This document shows positions 46,180-59,362 of a stretch of DNA of 64,000 bases, in pieces. How positions within the stretch are numbered: the first letter of the stretch is position 1; each line of letters begins with the position of its first letter. The stretch is from Ovis canadensis. Taxonomy: Eukaryota; Chordata; Mammalia; Artiodactyla; Bovidae. Location of the stretch: NCBI RefSeq assembly GCF_042477335.2, contig NC_091247.1:1138501-1202500 (forward strand). The letters run 5' to 3'. Under the pieces are notes generated by a model. That model was not told the origin of the DNA and made no database searches. It saw nothing but the letters and a program-made list of their open reading frames with translations. Position numbers and translations under genes: made by a program.

Positions 46180-47230
46180 CGGGGGAGGGGACCCTCCCGG
46201 AAGCTGCGTGGGGCGGGACGCGGGGCGCGATCTCTGCGGGAGGGCTGAGCGCGGGACCCCCTCCCCGCCGCCGGCCCTCACCTGGCCTCACCTGGGCCCC
46301 GCGCCCGGCCGGCTTCGAGGAACGCGGGCGCGCGCCGACGGGGGCCCGGGCCAGGAGCTGCCTCTGGGGCCGCGGTGACTAGCCGGCGCCCGGCCGAGTC
46401 CACGCCGCCCGCGGCGGCCCCTTCCCCGGCGGCCTGGCGCCGCGGAGCGGCCTGCGCGCCCGCCCTCCGGCCCGGCCCCCGCCGCGCACTCGGCCCTGCG
46501 CCGGCCCCCAGCCCTCGCCCGCGTCGGCCCCGGGGAGGCGGCGGGGTCCCGGGCCGAGGGGCGGGCTGCGGGCGCCGGGGGCGCGCGGGCGGGCGGGGCG
46601 CGCGCAGGGCGGGGCGGCCCCGGAGCCCCATCCCCGGACCTACCGGCGGCGGCGGGGCGGCGGCGGCCGCGCTCCGGAAGCCGTGCCCGGTGGCTGGGCA
46701 TCATGGGAATGGCACGGCCGAGTTCCGGGGGAGGCGCGCGGCCCGGCCGGACCCCCGCCCGGCGAGCGCGCGCCCACCTGCCGGCCGCGCCGCGGAGGAG
46801 CCGCAGGAGCCGCGCGCCGCCCCCGCGCCCGCCCGGCGCCCGCGCCCGGCGCCCCGCGCCCCGCGCCGGCCCCGCCCGGAGGCGGCCCGCGCCTCCGGAG
46901 ACGCCCCCCGCCTCCCGGCTCCGGCCGGGCCCCGGAGGGCGCCGGGGCGCTCGGAGTGAGCAGCCGGCTTGAGGTCTGACCCCCGCCCGCTCCCGGCCAG
47001 AGGCGGGGCCCTCCGGCGCTGCGGGGCCCCTCTCCCCGGGGGCCGCCAGCTGCTGGGCGCTGAGTCGGTGGCCGGGTCGGCAGACACCGCCCTGCCTCCG
47101 CGGTCCCGGGGAGGGGGACGTGCAGGCCGGGAGGGCGTGGGCCCCCGCCGGGCGCGCGGACGGGCTGCTTTGCGGCTGGTGGTCTTCCTGTGGTCAGCGC
47201 GGTAACCGGAAACTCCTGCCCGGCCCGGCG
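46180..47230. promoter_or_regulatory. CpG island, probable PPP1R26 promoter
   Basis: Very high C+G with dense CpG. On the PPP1R26 strand a strong donor (GGGCCCAG then GTGAGG) is present at 46292, suitable for a first non-coding exon. Which strand or strands start here cannot be settled from sequence alone. Confidence 0.6.
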
Positions 47231-47249
47231 CCGCCGTGTGCCGAGCACC

Positions 47250-48200
47250 GTGCCCCCTCCTCCTCCGCGCTGGCGGAGGGGGTTCCTCGAGTCTGCACAG
47301 AGCTCCAGTCTGGCCCCCCCGGGAAGCCGCCGGCCCCTGTGCGTCCCCTCACCCGCTCCCCGCTCCCCTGCCAGTACCCCGAGCTCTGGGCTGCGCGTCC
47401 AGCCTTCTCTCTAGGAAAGCTGCCCAGGCCTCCAGCTGCCTTTGCCAAATGCCGCTGTGTGTGTGCTTGGTGCTTCACCTCCACCTTCGGGAGAAGGAAC
47501 AGGGGCCGCGGATGGATAAGCAGCTCCCCAGGGGCAAGAGTGCTGCTGCAGGGAAGCTGGGTGGCAGGGGTCAGGCGTGCTGTGCAGTGGAAGCCCAGGG
47601 CCAGAGCAGCAGAGGGCGGGGCAGGGCAGGGCCCACCTATCACTCAGGGTCTCTGAGCACCTGAGCCTGCCGGGCTGGCCTTGGGGAGGCCGGGTGGAGG
47701 CTGGGGTACCCCGGGCCTGGCTGCATGGGCGTCCCTGCAGGAGAAAGCCTGTTAAGACACACCTGACGTTTGGGGAGGGGGAGGGAGCGCTGTCATCTAG
47801 GACCCCCCCCCCCCACAAGCAGCAAGGCAGGTGGCCTCTGGTCCTCGATGACCGTGTGGCCCTGAAGTTCTCTCCCGGTTTGTGTGATTTTTCTAACAGC
47901 TCAGAGATCTTCACTCAAGGCCTGGGGTGTCCCACTGCCCCTCAGGGACCTGGGGCAGGTGTGGCGGGCTCTGACCCGTGCGAGGGGCACATCGAAAGGA
48001 AGGCAGACACTGTGCTTCTGTGCCCCCCGTGCCAGCCTCCGGGCCCCGACCTAGACATCTCTCGGGGTGAACTGGGGTTTTGTTTCCTGTCTACAAAGTA
48101 CTAGAAACTGGACAGGAGAAAATAAATCAGAGGCTTTATTCCTACAGGGATGAGAAGGGGGCTGTTTCTTATCTGCCTGGGGAATTTGGGGCCAAGTGTC
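47250..48200. other. Intergenic, no gene seen
   Basis: GC-rich flank of the island, including a short poly-C run near 47803-47815. Overlapping frames only. Confidence 0.45.
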
Positions 48201-48264
48201 AAGAAACCCATGAGAACACTGAATTAATTCTTCAGTAAATTGTTTAATAAACACTGTCTTCCCA

Positions 48265-48905
48265 TTAGGAGAGTAATACTTCTTTATCACCGAAAGTTTG
48301 GGAAAAGTATCTAATGAGCCAGAACTAGGGACTCCACATAACTTGGCTTGGGTTTTCACAGGTTTAACTCATGCCGTGATGAACATTTTTGCCGATTTGT
48401 CCCTGGAAGCCGCCGGCTCAGTTTTCCCAAGGGTAAATTCCTAGAAGAGACACTGCCGGGCCAAGCACTGGGATGTATTTTGGCCAAAATGCCCTCCGGA
48501 AAGGCCCGGCTGAGTACCGTCTGCCCTGTGGGGCTGGCTCCTGTCCTCCGTTCGCCTCTGGCAATCTCACAGGTAGAACGAGCCTTTCCACTTGGAGCTT
48601 AATCTCTCTACCTCCTGGTGGTGCAGAACATCTTTTTATTTTACTGTTGGCCATTTGGAAAATTGCCTGTGTGTTCTGTGTGCACTTTTAAATACTTTTC
48701 TGTTGGGGCACCTGTCCCTTTCTTGCCCAGAGCTCTCCTCATTAAGGACTGAGCCCATCTTCCGCCACGTTTATTCTGTCATCTTTGTCCTTTTTCTTTG
48801 AACTTTGGGTCTAGCTTTTGGCTTGTTGCTGGTGACGCTTGAGTTTTCAATTTGTGTAGCCAAACCTGTCAAGTTGCTTTTATGGTTTCCAGGGCGGCTA
48901 TTACC
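48265..48905 (-). mobile_element. Ancient L1M LINE fragment
   Basis: Read on +, the order of blocks (GTGATGAACATTTTTGCCGA, AAATTCCTAGAAGAGACACTG-type, CCAAAATGCCCTCCGGAAAG, TGTTGGCCATTTGG, GTGTAGCCAAACCTGTCAAG) follows the antisense of old mammalian L1. It is clearly diverged, older than the BovB copies. Confidence 0.75.
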
Positions 48906-48909
48906 TAAC

Positions 48910-51900
48910 CCTGAGGTTTCCTAACCCGTTTGCCAATTTAATGGCTAAACTTACAAATAAGAACTACTGAAGACCTGCAGGGGTGTGAATTACAGATTCC
49001 TGTGGCCAGCAGAAGCCCAAGATGTGACGGGTAATAAACAAACTCTGGAAGGGGAGAGGCTTTCTTCATTTCTTGTTCGAAGCCACCAACCTTCAGATAT
49101 CTGTGCATGCACGCAGATCTGTGCACAGGAGCACAGGCGCGCGTGTGGACGCATAGTGCACATGTGCACGCGTTTACACTGAACTTTTAGGAAGCCTGTC
49201 TCCTGCGTGGTGGTAGGTCATCATTGGAGGAAGGGCACTGGTTGTATCGAAACTCTCCTGTTGTAAGAGGTGTCGACCTTGGTGTTTAGTTCCCCAGTCA
49301 GGCTGCTCACTGCGGGTTCAGGGTCTCCTGGGATCAGCCCCCAGGCCACCTTCCCCTGGTTCCTGCAATGGACCCACCTGGCACCGTGAAGTGGGCTCCC
49401 TTCCCCAGGGCAGGGGTCCCCCACGCATCTCTGCTCAGCCTAGTCCGACGTTTCTAGAAGGATAGCCGGCAGCTCTGCTGTCCCGCGGGTGAGTGAGTGG
49501 GGGGAGCAGGGGCTGGGGCGGTGGCTGGGCTTCTGGTCGGGCTCCGGGGCCCCTCGTGGTCGCTGCTGGCCTCTGGCCCCGCGCTTGTCCTCCTGTCAAG
49601 GGGAGCAGGGAGTTCTTAGAGGCCGTCTCTTATTCTCCGCACGGAGGTGACCTCCAGGGAGGCAGCTGGGCTCCCGGGGCCGAGGTTGGTGCCAGTGGCG
49701 GAAGCCGGACGCCCCCTTACTTGTCTGTTTTCCCTAAAAGAGTGAAGAGTGCCTTCACGATGAGAGAAACTCAAATGAGGAGGCACGGGCCCCCGCCCCA
49801 CACCAGGAGCTCTGACGGCCCCTGGGATACAGCACTCCAGGCAGCTGGTGTGAGGATGAGGGGTGTGTCCTCGACACGTGGGAAACGTGAGGCCCGCTGG
49901 TCCCGCTCCAGGACTGTCCCAAGGTTGCGGTCACAGTCCATGCGGGTGAATCGCCGCAAAGACGATCCTTCATTTAGCAAAGCACCCCTCTTCCGGCTGT
50001 TAGGAGGGGTGGGGTCAGTGACCGCACTGTGCCTGGCGTCTCTGCTGGAGAGGACGAGGCGGGGCCGCGTGGAGCCCAGGCGGGCTCTCCCCGTGGGGCG
50101 GCCTGCCAGCAGAAGAGATGACGGAGTGGCGTCTCACCTCGGGACGCGCCAGCCACCCTTAGCAGCGGGGCCTCCTCTGCGGAGCGGCCCCGGGCAGGGG
50201 CTGGCTGGGGTGCTGCGGGCTTCCTGCTGACCTCTTCCTACTATTCCAGCTTTGACCGTGAGCATTGCTTTCGTACATACAAAGACCAACTCGTAACATA
50301 TGGAATGGAGCTATGTGAAAGTTCATGCGTGTAAGCGCAGCCACACACACACACACCCCACCCAGACCAGGTCCATGTGATAACTCTGCCCACTCAATTC
50401 AGCCTTGGAAAGTCTATTTCTGTAAAACTGTTTTAAAATCACTCACCTCGAGAGTCTGGGACTGACGTCTGTACACTAAATAGGTAACCAGTGAGCACCT
50501 GCTGTGCAGCTCAGGCAACTCTGCTCTGTGACCTCAGTGGGAAGGAAATCCGGAAAAGAGCGGCCTGTGCACACACACAGCTGATTCACTTTGCCGTGTG
50601 GCAGAAACGCGTGACACTGTAAGCAGCTGAACGCCAATAAAAGTCAATAAAAAGGTCTCCTGCCTCAGAAACGACTTTTACTCAGTGTGTTTCTTGAGTG
50701 CCAGATTTTTTAGAGTTTTCCCGGTGTGATTTTCACCCAATTTATTATTTACCATTGTAGTGACCAACTTGACTTTAAGGTCATCCGTTTATAAGGCAGC
50801 TAAACTAGGCAGAAATTAGGCCCTTGAGGGCACAGTGTTTGTCCCAAATGGAATGAAGACATGTTACCTCCAATTTATTCTCAGAAGAGCAGGGTATTTT
50901 CCAACCCCAGGTTTGAGAGAAAGAAATTTCCTCTCTGATTCTTTGCAGAAAATAAATTGGATGAAGGCCCTCATTCCACAACTCTGGGAAGCTTGCTTTC
51001 GCCTCTGCTTGGGGCCTGGGGGCACTGGGATGCTGCTGGGAGGTGGCTGGACGGGGGCTCAGGCTGGATTAAAGTGGGGAGACCCCTTTAAAAGCAGGAA
51101 AACATTCTGGACGAAGGCAGAGCAACGGAGGCTGGCAGGAGCCGGACATTCTAGTCTAGCCGTGCTCTGGCCGGAGACCCCTGAGGACGGTCCACTCAGA
51201 AGTGAGGAGGCGTCAGGCTGCAGTGTCCTTGGACACAGGCCTGGGTGAGGGGAGCTGGTCGTAACGTGGGTACAGGGAGGCCGAGGGCAAGATGACCCCT
51301 CAGGCTGCCCACTGAGGAAGCAGCCAGGCCTCTATGCTCCTTACACGGGGGCCCCTGGGAGGGGGCACCGTGGTCAGGAGCGTGGCCAGCGAGGGCCCCC
51401 TCTTGGTGCCTCCGCCCTGAAGGGGTCTGGGCAGCAGTTCTGTGTCCGCCACAAGCAATTCCTCGAACCCTGTACATCAGAAATGTCGCTGCCTGCCCCT
51501 GTTTCCAGCCAAGGGTCAGTTAACTTGTTACATCTTATAGGAGTTTTATTCCAGCTCTGTTCAGAGGAGGAGGCTGCTCCAAATTGGTCAAGCAGTGACA
51601 AGGTGGTAAGACTGGGGCGTGAAAATCTGAACTGGAGTGTTAAACGTCAGGATGAGCAGGATGGCAGATGTCGCAGAGGAAACCGATTCAGGCGGAGCTT
51701 GTCCCGAGGATGCCTCTGTGCTCCTGGGAGACGATTTGGCGCAGAGTAAAAACGGGAGAGTTCACACTTTAGGCTCAAAAATCTCCCCAAGTCTGCAAAA
51801 ACGATTCTATTTCAGCTTTCTTTTGGCAGAAAGAAGAGGAAGCTACTGCACGTTCTCTGAGTTTGGGAAAGGCAGTGTGGAAAACTCGACCTTTTTCGGT

Positions 51901-52935
51901 ACAGAAATCTCCTTCTGTCCTGAATCACGTCTTCCCTTCCTAGGACATGGGAGGGGGACGCGTGTCCTCAGGCTGAGGAAGGATCCTGGTGTCCTGGTTT
52001 CTCCACCCCAGCTAGTTTGGTGCCATTAGAGGACAGTTGGGCATTCCCTTGTACCCCCACCCCCTTCCAGAAGGTACCGTCTAATTCCACACTAAAGCCA
52101 CTTGAAGAAACATCCCCTCCACGACACCCTGTGTGGTCCATCTTGGGAGTATATCGAGCGATAGACATAGTTGGGGAAAACGTCAGGAACTTGCAGGCCG
52201 GGAAAGGACGTGAGGTGTCTGCTGGTGGGTGGAGACCCGCTGGGAGGGGCCTGGGCAAGGTGAGTGCTCCTGGGTGAACAGCAGCTCCATGGGAGGGTGG
52301 CTCCGGTCGCCTGAGCATGGAGCTGGGGGCAGTGCAGGGTTTTCCCCTCCCTGAGATCAGAGCATCAGACTCAGCTTCCCCGGGAGCCTGGGTTTTACTT
52401 TCTTAGTTTCCGAGTGGCGATGTTTCACTGCCCTGGGGGTGGCCACTGAGTGTGTCTGTTCCGCCTTGAGGGGGCGTGGTGAGGTCATCTGTAGGCCACG
52501 CAGTGCCCAGGCAGCAGGGCAGACTCCCCGCCCCCATGGAGATGGCGTGTGTGGGGGGAGCTGGTGGGCACCATGGCGAGTGCGCAGAGGAGGACCCCCA
52601 GCATGTTCCTCTCTGTTTATAAAGCAGGACGAGCCCCTTTATGAAAAGCAGCTGATGCACTTTACCCTGTGTGCAGAAACCGCAGTCTCCAGCTACAACA
52701 AACAAGGGTTTCGCCTGCTAGGAGGCAGAAGGAGGTTGACCAGTAAGACAGATGTAAAGCAGCACAATTCCTAGAGTGGGAGCCGCGGAGAAGGAGGCTT
52801 TAACCTGGGCCACCCAGCACCACTGGGGTTTTATACCAGAGACTCGCCGGGGGACAGGCTGGCTGGTTACGTGAATGACACGGGCAGAGGTGACCTTTTG
52901 TGTCACCCTTGGCAGCCGCTTGCTTGTAGCCTAAG
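48910..52935. other. Intergenic region, no confident gene
   Basis: It includes short CA-type runs (49090-49175 and 50340-50358). The longest frame (49493-50230) has no domain-like segment. No exon was recognised. Confidence 0.45.
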
Positions 52936-52944
52936 GACATAGTG

Positions 52945-53145
52945 CGCTGGGCTTTCCAGCGATCAGGAGTCCACCTGCCAGTGCAGAGATGCAAGAGACA
53001 GCGCTTTGATCCTTGGGTCGGGAAGACCCACTGGAGTAGGAAATGGCAGCCCACTCTAATTCTTGCCTGGAAAATTCCACGGACAGAGGCGCCCGGCAGG
53101 TCCATGGGGTCGCAAAGAGTTGGACTTGACCGAGCATACACCGTG
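52945..53145 (+). mobile_element. Bov-tA SINE
   Basis: A + orientation copy: tRNA-like GCGCTTTGATCCTTGGGTCG, then GGAAATGGCAGCCCACTC and the tail GGTCGCAAAGAGTTGGACTT. Confidence 0.85.
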
Positions 53146-53149
53146 GGTT

Positions 53150-55425
53150 AGCTTCATCCTAATGCACACAGACATAGTGGGGATGTGTGCGTGTTCCGTT
53201 TAGCTCAGCATCTTTTAAAGGCATTCAGGGAAAGGAGTCAGACCACTGGAGGCAGGCTCAGAGCTGATTGTCTGGGGCGGGGAGGGGCGGTCAGGCCCCA
53301 GGGGATCCCCAGCACTGCCTGTCTCTGCAGCCTCCGTCCCCAGGTACAGAAAGGGCCCAGAGCGCTGTGCAAACCCTCTGCCTAAGAAGCCACCGTGCTC
53401 TGCTCTGGGAGCCTGGAACGGAGCACGCAGGCACAGCCTGAGGTCTTCGGGGCTGAGGGGCTGCCGTGGGCTCCACGGTGACAGCCCTGCTCTGTCAGCC
53501 ACCCTGGACACCAGGCCAACTGGAGAAGGGACTCAACCTAAAACCTCAAAGAAGGAGCCCAGGCGTTTAAAGCTGATGCCCAGGAGAGAACGCACGTTTG
53601 ACAACTGGTTTCTGCTCTGAGTCCTCTCTTGTGCCTGTGGCTGAACTTCGGGGGAAAAGGGTGGAGCTTGGTTTTGCACCAGACCTGGAGGAGAGAGGTC
53701 TCTGCTGTGAGCAGGCTAGACCTTCCCGACACGCCGAACGCTGCCCTTGCCATCGGCGTGGAGGGTGGTGGCAGTGGCTGGGGATAGTGTCCCACCGTGT
53801 GGTCTGGGGACCCCTGCTTTGGGCCTCGAAGACCAGGGAACTGAGGCCGGAACATTTGTGACTGGAAAAGGAGAGAGCTGCTTTGGGGGCATTTTCCTGA
53901 AGAATCCAGAGCTGACTGAGCGGCTCGGTGCCGGAGGTCACTTCCAGAGAAGGGTCCGAGGGCAGACCCCAACTCTCAGCTGGAGGTCCTGGAAACCAGA
54001 CAGGGCTGCCCATCCCGGGGGGCTGGAGACCCCAGGCTTCAAGGACAGGCCAGAGGCAGACAGAGCTTCGTCTAACACCCAGACTCATCCATCTCGGTAA
54101 ATACGCTAAAATTTTAGTAAATGTATTGCAGCCTCAACCTTGACAGTACCATCTCGTTTTTCCCACCACTGGTGCCAAGACTTAATTGGAGACCTCAAGT
54201 GGACAGAATAACATTGACCTTTGAACCTGAGACCTTGACCTGGGAGGAGGGGTCAGTTTTAAAGGGAGAACCTGCTCTGGTTCTGGACTCCGTGTACCCT
54301 CACAGGAGCTGGCGCTGGGGGGCTTGCCCGCCTGCCTCCCATCCCAGACCCGGGAGCTGCCCGCTTGGTCCTCTGCCCTGAGGGACGTGGACCTGCTGTC
54401 TTCCTTCACTGGCGGGACAGCTGTGGGTGCCCTCCTGCTGGTCACTCAAAAAAGAAACAACTCAGTAGAACCTGGAAATAAGTCAAAGCCCACGAGTTCA
54501 CTCTAAGATTTCTAAATAGCCCAAATCGTCACCCTTGGAGAAGAGGAATCAGCTCCGTGCGTTGAGGGTGTGAAGAGGAGAAATCCAGCATTTCCCTGCC
54601 TTTCTGAGTGAGCTCTGCCCCTGGGGAGCCAACAGTATACGAGGGAGTCTTTTTTTAATTAAAGCATTCCGAGTAACAAAGGAAAGGGGGATGCAGAATT
54701 AACATATCACCATTTTGCAGCTCCCAGGGAGTTAACGGGAATGGCAGCCACTGGTCCCTAAGAGGGGATGTCCAGACCTTCTGTGCCCAAGGCTGGCTGA
54801 AGGGATGGAGGCTTCCACCTTGCAGGGGTCCACTCATTGGATGGGGGCGGGCTGACCAAGCGCAGGGAGGAGGCGGCCGGCAGCACCCCAGCGCACGGAG
54901 AACCTGGCCCGGCGATCAGTCTTCCTTGATCGGCTGTGAAAAGTGGGCAGCTTGGGAGCAGGCTCTGGCGTGTCCCTCCTCCCCACCCTGAGGACCCCCG
55001 GGGTCTCGTCAGCTCTTCCCCAGGAGCACCTGGTGGGGTCCTGGAGCGAGAGCCCTTGAAATTGTGCCGCCCAGGCCGTGGCCCCCGGGAGTTCTTCACT
55101 CAGGACCCCACGCTCCTCTGAACACAGCCGCCCTCGTCCCCGTCCCGGCGCCCCCCGCCCACTCGTGGCTGGGGCCCCTTCTCATGCAGGTTCTGAATTC
55201 CCGTCTCTACAGGTTTTGAGGCGGCCGTTTAACCCGAATCTCAGCTCTCCAGGGGGTGGAAGAGGAGCTGCCGCTTTGCGTGTGCAGCTCTCCTTGTCCT
55301 GAGGATGGGCGGACGGCCTCCGGCGCGCTACACGTTGGGCGCTGAGCCGAAACCAGACGTGTCCCCGCTGCGGCCCGCGCCCCGCGCCGCCTGGACCCAT
55401 GCCCTCATTCGCTCTTGTTTGCCCC
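53150..55425. other. Intergenic region, no confident gene
   Basis: No repeat or exon recognised with confidence; GC content rises towards 55400. Confidence 0.4.
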
Positions 55426-55429
55426 TCTG

Positions 55430-55592
55430 TTACTGTTGCTCAGTCTCTCGGTCGCGTCTGACTCTTTGCAGCTCCGTGGACTCCAGGCTTCCCTGTCCTT
55501 CACTCTCTCTCGAAGTTGGTGCAAACTCATATCCATTGAGTCGACGATGCCATCCAACCATCATCCTCTGTCAGCCCCTTCTCCTCCTGCCC
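55430..55592 (-). mobile_element. BovB 3' fragment
   Basis: The sequence from GCTCAGTCTCTCGGTCGCGT to TCAGCCCCTTCTCCTCCTGC is a diverged reverse complement of the BovB 3' end. Confidence 0.75.
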
Positions 55593-55775
55593 TGGTGGCT
55601 CAGATGATAAAGAATCTGCCTGCCGTCCAGGAGACCCGGAATCGATCCCTGGGTCGGGAAGACCCCCTGGAGGAGGGCATGGCAGCCCACTCCAGTATTC
55701 TTGCCTGGAGAATTCCATGGACAGAGGAGCCTGGCTGGCTGCAGTCCATGGGGTTGCAAAGAGTTAGGAAATAAT
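55593..55775 (+). mobile_element. Bov-tA SINE abutting BovB
   Basis: CTGGTGGCTCAGATGATAAA through GGGGTTGCAAAGAGTTAGGA, a + orientation Bov-tA directly joined to the - strand BovB fragment. Confidence 0.85.
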
Positions 55776-55779
55776 TGGG

Positions 55780-57345
55780 TTTCCTGTAAAGCTGTCAAAG
55801 TAGAGGAGAAAAAGTCAAGGAGACCTGACATCTAACGAGCAAAGGCCCCTTATGGGGAGCGCTCTTCTGTGCTGCGTCTGAACGCTCTAATGCTAGGAGC
55901 TTGGTGAGCAGGCCTTCTCCGCTGATTCCTCCCAGCCTGGCCTCAGCCTCAGACGCCCGGCTGCCCCAGGCAGCAGCCGCGACCTGGCCAGGTGGGCTTT
56001 GTCAGGTGACTGACCTCTGGGGCCAGGCTGGAGTAGCTCAAACCACCCACTTCTTTACTGACGCTGCCCCATGGTGACTTCCGAGGGTGGGTTGATGACC
56101 AACAGTTGGGACTCTCTGGAGGACACACCCAGGAGGTGTGGGCTCCCCCGCTGTCAGCGAGAATCTGGAAGGCAAACCTCCTGGTGTGAGCATGGCCACG
56201 TGGAAGGGACGTCCAGGCTCAGAGGGCACGTCCTCTGCCTCTACCTGGGAGACCCAGGGCAGCCCGGCAGAGTGATGGCACTCATTCAGAAAGCAAATAA
56301 AAATAGCCAAGCAGCCAGTCACCTATGGGGAATCCACAGTGACCCAGGTAGACCGGTGGCTGCCGGGGGCCGAGGTAGGGAGCTGGGGGACGGGGGGAGG
56401 GTGACGGCTGAGGGGCCTGGGGTGCTGTGCTGATGAGCGTGTCCTAAAGTCAGCCGTGGTGGAGGCCGCCCAAGCGGTGACTTCACTAAAACTCATTGAA
56501 CGTGCTGTTTGCCCAGGTGGTGACTTCACTAAAAGTCGCTGAGCTGTACACTTTTTTTTTTTTCATATTCGGGGTGCCATTCACTTACCACAGTGACACA
56601 GGTGTGAGCAACTTTTGAAACGCTTGGAATTGGCCTCTGTGCCTTGGATACATTTTGCCAAGTTCCGTAGTCATATATCCTTATGTTTTTGAGATTTTGG
56701 ATTCAAGTTTTGGAAATAGCTAGGAGGGCTGTAAAGCCAAGTCCAGTGAAGGGCATGGAGGGACTGAGCGGGTCACTTCCATGCTGGGTTACCGACAAAG
56801 TGCAACTTTTAAACTGTTTCTGCAGTCATTTCTGAAAGAGAAGTTAAGAGCATCTGGGCCAGAGCAGCATTATTCAGGTAAACGTGCAACTTACAAAGGT
56901 GGTCTCTTGGAAGGACACTGCTCGTTTGGCAAACAGTTTGTGTCTGTATTACTCCTTCCATTTTCTTTGGATTTATTTTACTATTCTTTCTCTGTATTTT
57001 TTTTTAAGATGGATGCTTAGTTTTTAGCATTTTTTTTAGCATTTCTTATTAATTTTGCATACCTTTTAAGGCTGTTTCTAAGCCATAAGATGCACAAGTT
57101 ATGATATATTAATTTGTAATTTGATGATTATTTTAAAATATTCTCATAACAATTTAATGGTAATTTCCAAGCATGAAAATTTCCTAATTTTTCTGGTTAT
57201 TGATTTCTAGCTTAAGTTGTCTCAGTTACATATTGCTTTGCGAGAAACCACCCCAAACATAGAGATTTAAAATGACAACACTTGTGGTGTTTATCCAGGT
57301 CGGGCTCTGTGGGGAGTTTTCCAGGGTGGGGGCAGGAATTGTCTG
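55780..57345. other. Intergenic region becoming AT-rich
   Basis: No gene seen. A tract with GGTGACTTCACTAAAA occurs twice about 55 bases apart (56479 and 56519). Confidence 0.45.
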
Positions 57346-57346
57346 A

Positions 57347-57370
57347 CGTGTGTGTGTGTGTGTGTGTGTG
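57347..57370. repeat. TG dinucleotide microsatellite
   Basis: About 12 uninterrupted TG units next to a SINE. Confidence 0.9.
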
Positions 57371-57805
57371 ATCAGTCTCTGAGTCATGTCCTTATCTTTG
57401 TAACCCCAAGGACTGTGGCCCACCAGGCTCCTCTGTCCAGTCCCTATGGGATTTCCCAGGCAAGAATACTGGAGTGAGTTGCCATTTCCTTCTCCAGGGG
57501 TGCTAGCGGTAAAGAACTCGCCTGCCAAGGCAAGAGACATATAAGACGCAGGTTCGATTCTTGGGCTGGGAAGTTCCCCCGAGAAGGAAATGGTCAGCCA
57601 CTCCAGAATTCTTGCCTGGGAAGTCCCATAGGCAGGGGAGCCTGGAGGGCTACAGTCCATGGGGTGGTAAAGAGTTGGACATGACTGAAGTGACTCAGCA
57701 TACGTGTTCTCCAGGAGATCTTCCCGACCGAGGGATCAAACCCTCGTCTCCTGCATGGGCAGGTGGATTGTTTACAACTGAGCCACCACGGAAAGCCCGG
57801 AACTG
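57371..57805 (-). mobile_element. Bov-tA SINE split by another Bov-tA
   Basis: The - orientation body (57371-57500) stops within CCTTCTCCAGGGG and resumes at 57707 (TTCTCCAGGAGATCTTCCC) to its tRNA-derived end near 57800. Confidence 0.82.
57501..57706 (+). mobile_element. Nested Bov-tA SINE
   Basis: A + orientation copy from TGCTAGCGGTAAAGAACTCG to GACATGACTGAAGTGACTCA. It is flanked by 11-base near-identical copies TTCTCCAGGGG (57490) and TTCTCCAGGAG (57707). Confidence 0.85.
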
Positions 57806-58159
57806 TCCAAAGCCTCACCACTCACATAGCTAGTACTTAATGCGCCAGTCAGGGCCTCAGCTGGGTCTGAACACCGTCATGGGACCTGGCTGTGCGTCCT
57901 CTCTTCCTCACAACGCTGAGGCTGCGCTCTGAGGGCAAGACGGTCTGAGAAAGAGCCAGCTGGGCAGTGTCAGCTTTGCAACCCAGCCCCGGGTGTCTCA
58001 GCACCGGTCCCATTAGGTCTGGTCCTTGAAGGTGAAGACCTGCCAGGTTCCAAGTAAGGGGAACCGGACTCCATCCCTTCACAGGTGGGAGGGGTGCCAA
58101 GGTTCTGGGTGTCTTGAGACAGAAATACTGTTGTAGCTTTTTTTTTTTTTTTTTTTTAA

Positions 58160-59216
58160 TACAGTCTGCTCCACTCCCTAGAATCAGAGGCTATACCTTT
58201 CATGATGTGAGCCCTTTCACATTTTTGAGAGTTCCTTTCTGGCTCAGTATATGGTCAATTTTTATAAATACTCAGTGCGTTTGGGAAGAATGTGTGGAGT
58301 TGTAAGAAGCAACCAACTCTCAGTTTTGTTGGCCATGTTGATAAAATAGTCTACATATCCAGACTGACTTCCAGGCAACTGTTCTAATTACCCAGAGAGA
58401 GTGTCAGAATCTCCCATGATGCGTAATTGTCTACTTTTCTTCGTTTATTTGAAAGCGTTTGCTTTATGTATTTTGAGGCTACTTTATTAAGTACATGAAA
58501 ATTTAGAGTTATTATTATTCCTGATATATTGGTTACTTTATCAATATGAAGTGTTTCTTTCTGTTTGCTGCTGCTGCTGCTGCTAAGCCACTTCTGTCCT
58601 GTCCGACTCTGTGCGACCCCATAGACGGCAGCCCACCAGGCTCCCCTGTCCCTGGGACTCTCCAGGCAAGAACACTGGAGCGGGTTGCCATTCCCTTCTC
58701 CAATGCATAAAAGTGAAAGGAGAAAGTGAAGTCGCTCAGTTGTGTCCAACTCCTAGCGACCCCATGGACTATAGCCCACCAGGCTCCTCTGTCCATGGGA
58801 TTTTCCAGGCAAGAGGACTGGAGTGGGTTGCCATTGCCTTAGTAATGCTTTTTGCTTTAAAGTTAATTTTTCTGATATTAATATAGCTACCCAAGCTTTG
58901 CTTCAATTAGTATTTTATGCTATGTTTATCTGTTCTTTACTTTCAACTTTTAAGTAGATTTATGTTTTAGGTGTATTTCTTCTAAAGAGTATATAGTTTC
59001 CTAATACCCGACCTCATCTATCTGAAAATTCTAGTAGAATGTTACTATTATTATTTTTAGCACTTCAAAGGTACCATTTCATTGTTTTTTGTGTGAAAAC
59101 CCAACAGCCTTCTTTATTTCTGTGGCTTCTTATGATTTTCTCTTTATTGCAGATTTTTAAAGAGGTGTATACTGTGAATGTCTAGTTGTATATTTATTCT
59201 GATTTATTCTTCTTGC
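58160..59216 (-). mobile_element. Ancient L1M LINE, interrupted by a Bov-A2 SINE
   Basis: Read on +, ATGGTCAATTTTTATAAATA, TCTGATATTAATATAGCTAC, AGCACTTCAAAGGTACCATT and GGCTTCTTATGATTTTCTCT follow the antisense order of old L1. The SINE at 58566-58842 splits it. Confidence 0.72.
58566..58842 (-). mobile_element. Bov-A2 dimeric SINE
   Basis: Two related Bov-A units in - orientation, joined by CCAATGCATAAAAGTGAAAG; the first starts with a GCTGCTGCTGCTGCTAAG run. Confidence 0.88.
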
Positions 59217-59362
59217 TTTTCCCTACTTTCTTTAATTTCAGTCTGAATTTGGCAATAAGGAGTTGATGATCTGAGCTACAGTCAGCTCCCAGTCTTGTTT
59301 TTGCTGACTGTATAGAGCTTCTCCATCTTTGGCTGCAAAGAATATAATCAATCTGATTGTGG
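59217..59362 (-). mobile_element. Inverted BovB endonuclease segment
   Basis: The reverse complement matches about 17705-17853 of the long BovB copy. It joins, in opposite orientation, to the reverse transcriptase segment that follows. Confidence 0.82.

Noticed and set aside
49493-50230. 245-codon + strand frame
   Set aside because: No domain-like segment, no splice or promoter support, and overlapping frames in the other phases.
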